64,000 bases of DNA, taken from contig NZ_JHUV01000011.1 of the NCBI RefSeq assembly GCF_000619805.1, positions 1 through 64,000 of the forward strand, given 5' to 3'. This DNA is from Sulfurihydrogenibium subterraneum DSM 15120. GTDB lineage: Bacteria; Aquificota; Aquificia; Aquificales; Hydrogenothermaceae. The translations under genes were made by a program, and so were the position numbers. Of this stretch, positions 26,173 to 33,775 are shown piece by piece (the first letter of the stretch is position 1; every line of letters begins with the position of its first letter). The notes beneath the pieces are model-generated. The model ran no database searches. It was not told the origin of the DNA and was given only the letters and a program-made list of their open reading frames with translations.

Positions 26173-26952
26173 ATGGTTTTAGAGGGGAAGTTGGCGTTTG
26201 TAACAGGTGCAAGTAGAGGAATAGGTAGAGCTATAGCTTTAAAACTTGCATCTATGGGATGTGATGTAATTATAAATTACTACAAAAACAAAGAAAAAGC
26301 AGAAGAAGTAGTGAAAGAGATACAGTCCCTTGGTAGAAAAGGATATGCTATACAAGGAGACTTTGGGGCAAAAGAAGATATTGACAGAGTATTTGATGAG
26401 ATAACAGAGAAGTTTGGATATTTAGATATTTTTGTAAGTAATGCAGTTGCATCAGGAAGAGAGGTTGTTGGTGGATTTGCACCGTTTTTAAGATTAAAAG
26501 AAAAGGGAACTTTAAGAATATATAACATCACCACTTTTGGTTTTATCTGGTCTTCTCAAAGAGCTGTAAAATTAATGGAAGGTAGAGAAGGTAAAATAAT
26601 TGCAATTTCATCTACAGGAACAAGGGACTATATGCCAAACTATGCTATACATGGTTCTGCCAAGGCAGCTTTAGAGACTTTGGTTAGATACTTGGCTGTA
26701 GAAGTAGGTCCTATGGGTATAAACGTAAACTGTGTGTCTGGAGGACCTATAGACACAGAGGCTATTCAACTGTTTCCTAACTATGAAGAAGTGAAAGAGG
26801 GAACTATAAAACTTACACCACTTGGAAGAATGGGACAGCCTGAAGATATAGCAGGAGTTGTTGGATTTTTATGTACTCCTGATGCAAAATGGATACAAGG
26901 ACAAACTATTGTTGTAGATGGAGGATTATCATTAGTTAGAGGAGGCCGTTAA
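26173..26952 (+). CDS. fabL: Short-chain dehydrogenase, probable enoyl-ACP reductase of the FabL type
   Basis: An NAD(P)-binding short-chain reductase with TGASRGIG near the N terminus. The catalytic pair is spaced Tyr-x6-Lys (YAIHGSAK) and not the Tyr-x3-Lys of FabG. Downstream, AALETLVRYLAVEVGP, VSGGPIDTEA and GQTIVVDGG closely follow Bacillus FabL. It probably performs the last reduction of fatty-acid elongation. AAGGAGG (26160-26166) precedes the ATG. Other SDR functions are possible, but the motif spacing and family resemblance are good. Confidence 0.83.
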   Translation: MVLEGKLAFVTGASRGIGRAIALKLASMGCDVIINYYKNKEKAEEVVKEIQSLGRKGYAIQGDFGAKEDIDRVFDEITEKFGYLDIFVSNAVASGREVVGGFAPFLRLKEKGTLRIYNITTFGFIWSSQRAVKLMEGREGKIIAISSTGTRDYMPNYAIHGSAKAALETLVRYLAVEVGPMGINVNCVSGGPIDTEAIQLFPNYEEVKEGTIKLTPLGRMGQPEDIAGVVGFLCTPDAKWIQGQTIVVDGGLSLVRGGR

Positions 26953-26971
26953 CTGTAGAGGCTTCCTTTTT
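26941..26971 (+). terminator. Intrinsic terminator of the rplS-fabL operon
   Basis: GGAGGCC (26941-26947) pairs with GGCTTCC (26960-26966), with one G-U pair, followed by TTTTT at 26967-26971. The stem begins inside the last fabL codons and overlaps the end of the opposite gene. Confidence 0.75.
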
Positions 26972-27434
26972 GTGATACCTTCGATAAATATCCAAAAAAC
27001 ATTGATGCATCTTTAAGATTATTTGCAATGTCTTCCGAGTAATACTTTGAATTCTTTAAATTCTCCGAAATGTTCTCTAACTCAATCATACTTTGGGCTA
27101 AAAAATCAACTATATCTTTATTATGTATCTTAAAGTTTTCAGGAAATAGAGGAGTATGTATCTCTAAAGAAGGGAATGTAAATATAATCCAGCCAAGCGT
27201 ATGAAGTGTTAAATCGTATATCTCTTTTATGGTAGAAGAGTTATCTATTTCTACAGCTTTATAGAGAAGTTCAGATAGTTTATATAAACTTTCAGAAAAA
27301 TTTCTAAATATAAAAGAAGATTCATCAACAGATAAGATATCTTTTTCTTTTATTATCTTATCTATTTTTTTTTGCTGAAAATAAACAAACGTTTCCGTAT
27401 CATAAATTAAAATCTCAAGTTGTTCTCTTTTCAT
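26949..27434 (-). CDS. Conserved-looking protein of unknown function downstream of fliA
   Basis: I do not recognise this 161-residue protein. It is acidic and almost wholly helical, with no signal peptide, membrane segment or Cys. It begins 6 bp after the fliA stop on the same strand, so it is probably co-expressed with the motility sigma factor. A role tied to FliA or flagellar regulation is a guess from position alone. It shares the tetranucleotide TTAA as stop with fabL. Confidence 0.75.
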   Translation of the reverse strand: MKREQLEILIYDTETFVYFQQKKIDKIIKEKDILSVDESSFIFRNFSESLYKLSELLYKAVEIDNSSTIKEIYDLTLHTLGWIIFTFPSLEIHTPLFPENFKIHNKDIVDFLAQSMIELENISENLKNSKYYSEDIANNLKDASMFFGYLSKVSQKGSLYS

Positions 27435-27440
27435 AATCCT

Positions 27441-28163
27441 TTACTCTATGTATTTTATTACTAAATTTTTTAATTTAAGCATAATCTTTGTGTGGAGCTG
27501 AGAAACTCTTGATTCTGTTATACCAAGTATGTTAGCTATCTCTTTCATATTCAAATCTTCGTAGTAATACAAACTTATTAGAAGTCTTTCTCTTTCGTCA
27601 AGATGATTTAATATTATATCAGAAAGAATCTCTTTTAATTGCTTTTCTTCAACTACTTTATCTGGTGTATCATCATTAGATGATATAACTTCCCATAAGT
27701 GTAAACTTTCATCATCTTCTTTACTTACGTCCGTATCAAGAGAGATTAAAACTTTATTTGCTAATGCTTCTGCATAAGTCATATACTCTTCTACACTCAT
27801 ACCAAGATATTTTGCTATTTCCTCTGTTTTTGCTTGTCTTCCAAGCTGGGCTTCAAGTTGAGCTATTTTATTTTCAAGGTTTTTTATTTTAGACCTTACA
27901 GACCTTGGAACCCAGTCAAGTTGTCTTAGATGGTCTAATATGTACCCTCTGATTCTTATCTCTGCGTATGTTGATAACTTTATGCCCTTTGATGGGTCAT
28001 ACTTTTCCAGAGCATCGTATAGACCTAAAACCCCTACTTGTATTAAATCTTCTTCATCTACTATTGGTGGTAAATTTTCGTGTTTTAATGCTTTTACGAT
28101 ATACTTTATTTTTGGCAAGTATTGTGATATAATTTTATTTCTGTTCTCTATTTGTGCTTGCAT
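27441..28163 (-). CDS. fliA: RNA polymerase sigma factor FliA (sigma-28)
   Basis: Alternative sigma factor for late flagellar and chemotaxis genes. Region 2 reads DLIQVGVLGLYDALEKYDPSKG and FSTYAxxRIRG-like STYAEIRIRGYILD, then DWVPRSVR, then region 4 with LTLYYY-like LLISLYYYEDLNMKEIANILGITESRVSQLH. An upstream in-frame GTG at 28178 would place the ribosome binding site GGGAGGTGG inside the gene, so ATG 28163 (240 residues) is chosen. No anti-sigma flgM is nearby in this window. Confidence 0.93.
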   Translation of the reverse strand: MQAQIENRNKIISQYLPKIKYIVKALKHENLPPIVDEEDLIQVGVLGLYDALEKYDPSKGIKLSTYAEIRIRGYILDHLRQLDWVPRSVRSKIKNLENKIAQLEAQLGRQAKTEEIAKYLGMSVEEYMTYAEALANKVLISLDTDVSKEDDESLHLWEVISSNDDTPDKVVEEKQLKEILSDIILNHLDERERLLISLYYYEDLNMKEIANILGITESRVSQLHTKIMLKLKNLVIKYIE

Positions 28164-28264
28164 ATTGCCACCTCCCACTATTATTAATGTTGTTTAAGGC
28201 AAGATTTGTGCCAATTGTTAATCGTTTATTTACTTAGTGTTTACAAATATTGATGCAAACAAAA

Positions 28265-28633
28265 TTACGCAGTGTAAATTATAACTATTGCTACTGAATA
28301 GTTCTTTTCGTGAGAGATTGAAATAGATATATTAAGGTTTTTTGTATGATATGTATCATTGTGCAGTAAAATTTCTGCAGGTTCTCCTTTTTTGCCTATT
28401 ATTTCTATATCTTTGTATTTGAGATTTTTTCTAAATAATTGATAGTAAGCTTTTATAGTTGCTTCTTTGGCTGCAAATCTTGCAGAAAGACAAGGAATAA
28501 AATTACTTTTTTCAAAGCAGTATTTTATCTCCCTTTCTGTGTATATTTTTTGTAAAAATTTTTCTTTAAACCTGTTGTAAGCTTTTTCTATTCTGCTATT
28601 TTCTACTATGTCTATTCCTGTATATATCTTCAT
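28265..28633 (-). CDS. acpS: Holo-[acyl-carrier-protein] synthase
   Basis: Transfers 4'-phosphopantetheine from CoA to ACP. The N-terminal GIDIVENSRIEKA contains the Mg-binding Asp, and ARFAAKEATIKAY holds the catalytic Glu/Lys. The 122-residue length is typical. It overlaps aroK by ATGA. Another fatty-acid gene, fabL, is 1.3 kb away on the other strand. Confidence 0.93.
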   Translation of the reverse strand: MKIYTGIDIVENSRIEKAYNRFKEKFLQKIYTEREIKYCFEKSNFIPCLSARFAAKEATIKAYYQLFRKNLKYKDIEIIGKKGEPAEILLHNDTYHTKNLNISISISHEKNYSVAIVIIYTA

Positions 28634-29130
28634 TTCATTTTTATTTTGTTTAATATCTCTTCTACTATCTGAAATGGTGTTTTATTTTCTACATTTATTC
28701 TATAAGTTGCTAATCCGTAGACCTTTTTTCTTTCTTCAAAAAGCTGTTTTATCTTTTCTAAAGGTTGATTTAATAAAGGTCTGTTTTCATCGTTTTTTAT
28801 TCTTTCCAGTACAGTGTTTAGATTTATATCTAACCATACAACTATACCGTTTTTTTTCATTTGATTCATATTTTCAGCGCCAGCTCCTAATCCTCCTCCA
28901 GTTGAGACTACAAGGTTCTGGGTGTTTAATAGCTCTTGAAGGTACTTTCTTTCCAATTCTCTAAAATAAGGTTCTCCTTTTTTTTCAAAGATGTCTTTTA
29001 TGCTCATTTTTTCTCTTTCTTCTATTAGTTTATCTACGTCAACGAATTCTCTTGAAGTTTTATCTGCTAAAATTTTTCCTACTGTTGACTTTCCACTACC
29101 CATAAAGCCTACTAAGTATATGTTTTTCAT
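28630..29130 (-). CDS. aroK: Shikimate kinase
   Basis: Phosphorylates shikimate at the 3-position on the chorismate route. Walker A is GFMGSGKST (about residues 8-16). Shikimate contacts include the Asp in DVDKLIE, Arg in YFRELE and the GGGLG motif; the lid RPLLNQP is present. The length of 166 residues is normal. The ATG lies 37 bp from the divergent FAH-family gene. Confidence 0.95.
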   Translation of the reverse strand: MKNIYLVGFMGSGKSTVGKILADKTSREFVDVDKLIEEREKMSIKDIFEKKGEPYFRELERKYLQELLNTQNLVVSTGGGLGAGAENMNQMKKNGIVVWLDINLNTVLERIKNDENRPLLNQPLEKIKQLFEERKKVYGLATYRINVENKTPFQIVEEILNKIKMK

Positions 29131-29167
29131 GGTAGAATAATTTTAACATATAAGTTTAAGGAGATTC

Positions 29168-29779
29168 ATGAAATCTGTTATTTTTGAAGATAAAGAGGTT
29201 ATTCCTTCTAAGGTTTTGTGTGTTGGTAGAAATTATGTAGAGCATATTTATGAGTTAAAAAATCAGATTCCTGATGAGATAGTTTTATTTATAAAGCCAA
29301 ACTCTGCTATATCAAATAGATTTATAAAACCAAAGGGTAGATGTAGATATGAAGGTGAAATATCGTTTATTGTTGAAGATGGCAAGTATGTTGGAGTTGG
29401 TTTTGGGATAGATTTAACTCTTGTTGAAGAACAAGAAAAGGCCAAGAAAAAAAGTCTTCCTTGGGAAAAAGCAAAAGCTTTCGATAATTCTGGAATTTTT
29501 TCTAAGTTTGTAAGAATAGATAATTTTTATGGATTAGAGATGAAACTTTTTAAAAATGGCGATTTAGTTCAGTTTGGGAGCATAGATTTAATGATAAATA
29601 AACCAGATGATATACTTTCAGAAATAAAAAAATACTTTTCACTTGAAGATTACGATATAGTTATGACAGGAACGCCAAAAGGAGTAGGGGATTTTGAAGT
29701 TGGAGATGAATTTATAGGTCAGATATTAAAGTATGGAAAAGTTTTAGTAGAGGAAAGATGGATAGTAGAGAAAATTTGA
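29168..29779 (+). CDS. Fumarylacetoacetate hydrolase-family protein
   Basis: Compact 203-residue FAH-fold enzyme like FAHD1/YcgM acylpyruvases and oxaloacetate decarboxylases. The motif GRNYVEH near the start, the metal ligands in RYEGEISFIV, and the TGTPKGVGDFEVGD segment are diagnostic. The exact substrate is not predictable. AAGGAG precedes the ATG. Its last 22 bases overlap the following glycosyltransferase gene. Confidence 0.88.
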   Translation: MKSVIFEDKEVIPSKVLCVGRNYVEHIYELKNQIPDEIVLFIKPNSAISNRFIKPKGRCRYEGEISFIVEDGKYVGVGFGIDLTLVEEQEKAKKKSLPWEKAKAFDNSGIFSKFVRIDNFYGLEMKLFKNGDLVQFGSIDLMINKPDDILSEIKKYFSLEDYDIVMTGTPKGVGDFEVGDEFIGQILKYGKVLVEERWIVEKI

Positions 29780-31359
29780 AGTTTTATCTTTTTGCCTTTA
29801 TAACTATCTTTATATTCTTTTGGAATTTTTGGTATAACGATATATGGATACCTAACGAGAGTTTTTATGCTGAAGCTGTAAGAGAGATGTTTGAATCTAA
29901 AAACTTTCTTGATATATATTACAACTATGAACCAAGGTTTAACAAACCTCCACTTACTTATTGGGTTGTAGCTTTATCTTCTTTTTTGTTTGGTTTAAAT
30001 GAGTTTGCCATAAGACTTCCTATCGTTTTAATGGCTGTAGGGTCTTTGTTTTTAACTTATAAGATAGGAGAGCTTCTTTACGGTAGGTATGTTGGTATTT
30101 TCTCTTTTTTTGTGATGGCTTTTAGTTTTCAGTTTGTTATAAACTCAAGGTATGCATCTCCTGAAGTCCCCCTTCTTTTCTTTTTTACACTGACTTTGTA
30201 CTTATTTTTAAAAGGTTATAAAGAGAAAAAATTTCTCTATATTTTCTTCTCTTACATATCTCTTGGTTTAACTATTCTTACAAAAGGCTATCCTTACTTT
30301 TTTGTTTTAGGTGGGATAGTAGGTTTTTACCTTTTGATAGAAAGTAAGTTTGATTTTAAAGAGTTTTTCAAAAAGTTAGTCAATGTCAAAGTTTATATAG
30401 GTATTCCTGTTTCATTGGTTATAGGGCTTAGCTGGATTGTTTATATGAGTTTAAAGTTTGGGGATACATTCTGGAGTGTTTACAATGAAGAGACAGTAAA
30501 AAGGGCTTTTGGGGAAGAGTCAAGTTTTAATGATTTGTTTTTCTATCTAATAGTTATTCTGTGGGGATTTTTACCTTACTCTTTGAGTTTTTACTACTCT
30601 TTTATAGATAGTTTCAAAAGATTATTAAAAGATTTTTCTTTTATATTTAGCTGGATTTTTGTGATGTTTTTAGTCTTTACGGTGGCAAAAGGGAAGATAC
30701 CAACCTACTTTATTCAAGCTCATCCTGCTATGTCTGTTTTTGTTGGCTACTATCTTGTCAATCATAATCCTTCTGGTTTTAAAAAAGTTTTATGGGTAGC
30801 TTTTTTTATTGTTCCTACTGTTGTTATTACTACTTTAAACGGGTATATCGTTTACACTTTTAAGTTAGACTACTTTTATTACTTTATAATTTTGTTTCCA
30901 TTTTTATACCTTTTAAGGTATAGAGACTATAAACTGATTCCTTTCTTGTCTATGATGATAACCTTTTTTATTTTAACAGTTTCTTTGCTTGTAAAAGTAG
31001 AAAAATATAGACCTTATAAAGAGATTGGAGAGATTATAAACTATAACGTTCCTGATAGGTCTGTGCCTTTAATTATTCAAAATAGATTTTTCCATAATAT
31101 GCCTTTTTACGCAAAAAGAAAAGTATTAAGGGATTACTCAGAAAATCAGATAATTCAGTACTGGCAAAGTCATAACTATATGGTTGCGCTGGTAGAAGAA
31201 AACACTTTAAATAAAATAAACGGAAAGGTTCTTTGGAGTGGTTATCTTTACCCAAGTAGTGAGTCAAGGTTTGCAGTCTTTTTAAAGAACGTTGCAAAAG
31301 CAGAAAAAGGAGATTACTCTGGATTTGTGAAGATGTATCTAATTTACACAACTCGGTAA
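29758..31359 (+). CDS. GT39-family membrane glycosyltransferase (ArnT/PMT-like)
   Basis: The 533-residue polytopic protein has roughly 11-13 membrane helices. The first periplasmic loop has the conserved acidic pattern IPNESFYAEAVREMF, followed by RFNKPPLTYW, as in ArnT and protein O-mannosyltransferases that use polyprenyl-phosphate sugars. A soluble C-terminal tail follows the last helix. The product may be a modified lipid A or a glycosylated protein. Its end overlaps dprA by 16 bp tail to tail. Confidence 0.87.
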   Translation: MDSRENLKFYLFAFITIFIFFWNFWYNDIWIPNESFYAEAVREMFESKNFLDIYYNYEPRFNKPPLTYWVVALSSFLFGLNEFAIRLPIVLMAVGSLFLTYKIGELLYGRYVGIFSFFVMAFSFQFVINSRYASPEVPLLFFFTLTLYLFLKGYKEKKFLYIFFSYISLGLTILTKGYPYFFVLGGIVGFYLLIESKFDFKEFFKKLVNVKVYIGIPVSLVIGLSWIVYMSLKFGDTFWSVYNEETVKRAFGEESSFNDLFFYLIVILWGFLPYSLSFYYSFIDSFKRLLKDFSFIFSWIFVMFLVFTVAKGKIPTYFIQAHPAMSVFVGYYLVNHNPSGFKKVLWVAFFIVPTVVITTLNGYIVYTFKLDYFYYFIILFPFLYLLRYRDYKLIPFLSMMITFFILTVSLLVKVEKYRPYKEIGEIINYNVPDRSVPLIIQNRFFHNMPFYAKRKVLRDYSENQIIQYWQSHNYMVALVEENTLNKINGKVLWSGYLYPSSESRFAVFLKNVAKAEKGDYSGFVKMYLIYTTR

Positions 31360-32414
31360 TAAAACATACTGTCTGACTGTATTAGATTTTTCAACTGCAG
31401 GTTAAACAGTATGGCATCTATATCTGGGTATTTTTCTGAAAATCTTTCTAATATCTCATCGTAATATTTTTTTGCGTCTAAAAACATTAATACTTCTTTT
31501 TCTTCTTCCTTTAAATCAGATAGATAGTCAACGCTGATACTGGGGTTTAAAAAGGGTAAAAACTCTTTTAAATCTTCAAAATCTGTTATAGCTACAGCTC
31601 CTTCTTTTATAAGTGTGTTATTTCCTTTAGCTGTAGAGAGATTTATATTTGCTGGAGCTGTAAAAACAAGTCTTCCGTAATCGTTTGCGTAGTTTGCTGT
31701 TATTAAACTTCCAGATTTGTCTGGAGCTTCAACGATAAAAACGCCGTAAGACAGTCCTGCTATTATTCTATTCCTTTGAGGAAATGTGTAAGATGATGGT
31801 TTAGTTCCAAAGGGAAACTCTGAGATAATACAACCCTTTTCTAATATCATTTCATAAAGTTTTTTATTTTCAAAAGGGTATATTACGTCAATACCACTTC
31901 CTAAAACTGCTGTTGTAAAACTTCCTTCTTCCAACGCAACTTTATGGGCTAATGTGTCTATTCCTAAAGCCATTCCTGAAACTATGTTTACACATGATTT
32001 TGCAAGCTCTCTAACTATACTGTTTACAATATAAACACCGTAATTAGAATGTTTTCTACTACCTACTACAGCTAAAGTATTTTCTGGAATTGGAAAATTA
32101 CCTTTAACGTAAATAACAGAAGGAGGGTCTGGTATGTTTTTTAATAAAAATGGATACTCTGAAGAAGAGATAGGAATTATCTTTACTCCTAATTTTTCCG
32201 CTTTTTCAAGCTCTTTTAGAGCCATTTCTTTTAAAGTGAAATCTCTGTTTGTTATTAACTTTGCTATGTTTTCTCCAAAATTTTCTTTTAAATCGTTAAA
32301 ATCTGCATTTAAAACATTACTTGCGTCTGAGTAATGTTCTATCAACCTTTTAATAGATACAGCTCCCAAACCTTTTATAAAGTATAATTCTAAATACGCT
32401 AATATTTCTTCCAT
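31344..32414 (-). CDS. dprA: DNA processing protein DprA
   Basis: Loads RecA on incoming single-stranded DNA in natural transformation. The N-terminal helical (HhH-like) region is followed by the Rossmann core with VGSRKHSNYG, SGMALGIDTLAH, LGSGIDVIYP and PQRNRIIAGL. A C-terminal winged-helix region ends the 356-residue chain. With recA, recX and pilT in the window this supports competence. It is divergent from the PilZ gene at 32475. Confidence 0.95.
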   Translation of the reverse strand: MEEILAYLELYFIKGLGAVSIKRLIEHYSDASNVLNADFNDLKENFGENIAKLITNRDFTLKEMALKELEKAEKLGVKIIPISSSEYPFLLKNIPDPPSVIYVKGNFPIPENTLAVVGSRKHSNYGVYIVNSIVRELAKSCVNIVSGMALGIDTLAHKVALEEGSFTTAVLGSGIDVIYPFENKKLYEMILEKGCIISEFPFGTKPSSYTFPQRNRIIAGLSYGVFIVEAPDKSGSLITANYANDYGRLVFTAPANINLSTAKGNNTLIKEGAVAITDFEDLKEFLPFLNPSISVDYLSDLKEEEKEVLMFLDAKKYYDEILERFSEKYPDIDAILFNLQLKNLIQSDSMFYYRVV

Positions 32415-32474
32415 CTTTAAAGTCCCTAATTTTCTTGTTAAAATACTATTATAACAAATTGGGGTAGATTTAAA

Positions 32475-33116
32475 ATGGAAGGTACGATAAAAAAATTTTT
32501 AGAAGAGTTAGAGAAAAAGAAAAAAGGGGAATTTTTTATTTTTTATGAAGAAGTACCTGTAAAATTAATAATAAATGTTTTTGAAATAAACTTTTCTAAA
32601 CATCAAATAGAATTTGAAATAAATCCTAAAATAGAGGCTATGGTTTCACAGGAGAAAGAGCTTTATGCAAAGTTTAACGATGAAGTTTTAGTTCTTAAAG
32701 CATTAATTTGGAACAAAGAGGTACTTGTTACTTCTTTTCCTTCGTTTGCAATAGAGCCAAAAGTAAGAAGGAATGCTGTAAGAGTTAAAATTTCTTCTAA
32801 GCATCCTGTAATTTTGGAGATCGATTCTGAATTGTGTGTTAATTTAAGGGACATATCTGAAGAAGGATTTAGCTTTAAACTTCCTCAAAACGTTTTTTTT
32901 GAGATAGATAAAGAATATGAAGGTAGATTAAACATAAGTAATAGGTCTTTTCCAATAAGGTTTAAACCTTTGTATAAGATTGAAAGACCAGATAACACTT
33001 ATAGATACGGTTGTAAAATTATAGAAGCTAAACCATTTGTTCTAAATGAGATAGCAAAGTATGTTGGAGATAGACAGAGAGAGTTGGCAAAAATACTTAG
33101 CACTTTTGCTGATTAG
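32475..33116 (+). CDS. PilZ-domain c-di-GMP-binding protein (YcgR-like)
   Basis: An N-terminal YcgR-like barrel (about residues 1-92) precedes a PilZ domain. The c-di-GMP signature is Arg-x3-Arg in RRNAVRV and D-x-S-x2-G in LRDISEEGFSF. The protein has 213 residues and is soluble. Likely role: c-di-GMP-dependent control of motility or surface behaviour. It stands alone and shares the stop tetranucleotide TTAG with queE. Confidence 0.85.
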   Translation: MEGTIKKFLEELEKKKKGEFFIFYEEVPVKLIINVFEINFSKHQIEFEINPKIEAMVSQEKELYAKFNDEVLVLKALIWNKEVLVTSFPSFAIEPKVRRNAVRVKISSKHPVILEIDSELCVNLRDISEEGFSFKLPQNVFFEIDKEYEGRLNISNRSFPIRFKPLYKIERPDNTYRYGCKIIEAKPFVLNEIAKYVGDRQRELAKILSTFAD

Positions 33117-33775
33117 GGAAGACCTAAGACTTTGTGGCACTGGGGTATAATTCTACTTTCAATACCAATCTGTAAGAGCTGATCTTGTAAGTTCAAGGCT
33201 TTTTCTACCATTTCTGGTTTATTGCTTTCAGGTTGTAATACTATTATATCGTTTTTTATTATATTTACAAACTCAGGTTTTATTATGTGATTTATAGATA
33301 GATTTTCATCCACGACGAATTTCAGTTCCTTAATGTAAGGAAGTAATTCTTTATTTACAAAGTAAAGTGGAGGTTTTGGAGAGCAGGTAATATATAGATT
33401 ATCTGTAATTATATCTTTAAAATTTTCGTTCCATAACGTTCCGTTTGTTTCGATAAAAACGTAATAATTTTCTTCAAGCAGTGATTTTACTAAAATATCT
33501 AAATTTGGTGTTAAAAAAGGCTCTCCGCCAGTTATACATACTCTTTTAAGTTTATAAGAGTTGATTTCTTGCAGTATATCTTTTAACGTTTTGACTGTAT
33601 AACTTTTTCCATCATAAGAGTATGTTGTATCACACCAACTACATCTAAGATTACATCCTTCAAGTCTTATAAAAACAACAGGAAGACCCACCCATCTTCC
33701 TTCTCCTTCAACTGTTCTAAATATCTCAACTACTTTAAAAGTTTCTTTAAGCAGGTCTTTCTTCAACAATCTCAT
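33113..33775 (-). CDS. queE: 7-carboxy-7-deazaguanine synthase (radical SAM)
   Basis: Ring-contracting radical SAM enzyme of queuosine synthesis, acting just before QueC. The cluster motif is C-x3-C-x2-C in CNLRCSWCD, preceded by [11 protein letters not shown] typical of QueE. TGGEPFL is the SAM-binding GGE motif. The 220-residue length is normal. The ATG at 33775 lies 29 bp inside the end of infB; TTG codons just downstream are possible alternatives. No strong ribosome binding site distinguishes them. Confidence 0.93.
   Translation of the reverse strand: MRLLKKDLLKETFKVVEIFRTVEGEGRWVGLPVVFIRLEGCNLRCSWCDTTYSYDGKSYTVKTLKDILQEINSYKLKRVCITGGEPFLTPNLDILVKSLLEENYYVFIETNGTLWNENFKDIITDNLYITCSPKPPLYFVNKELLPYIKELKFVVDENLSINHIIKPEFVNIIKNDIIVLQPESNKPEMVEKALNLQDQLLQIGIESRIIPQCHKVLGLP

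Noticed and set aside
28164-28178. GTG start for fliA
   Set aside because: It would place the ribosome binding site GGGAGGTGG inside the gene; ATG 28163 is well positioned.
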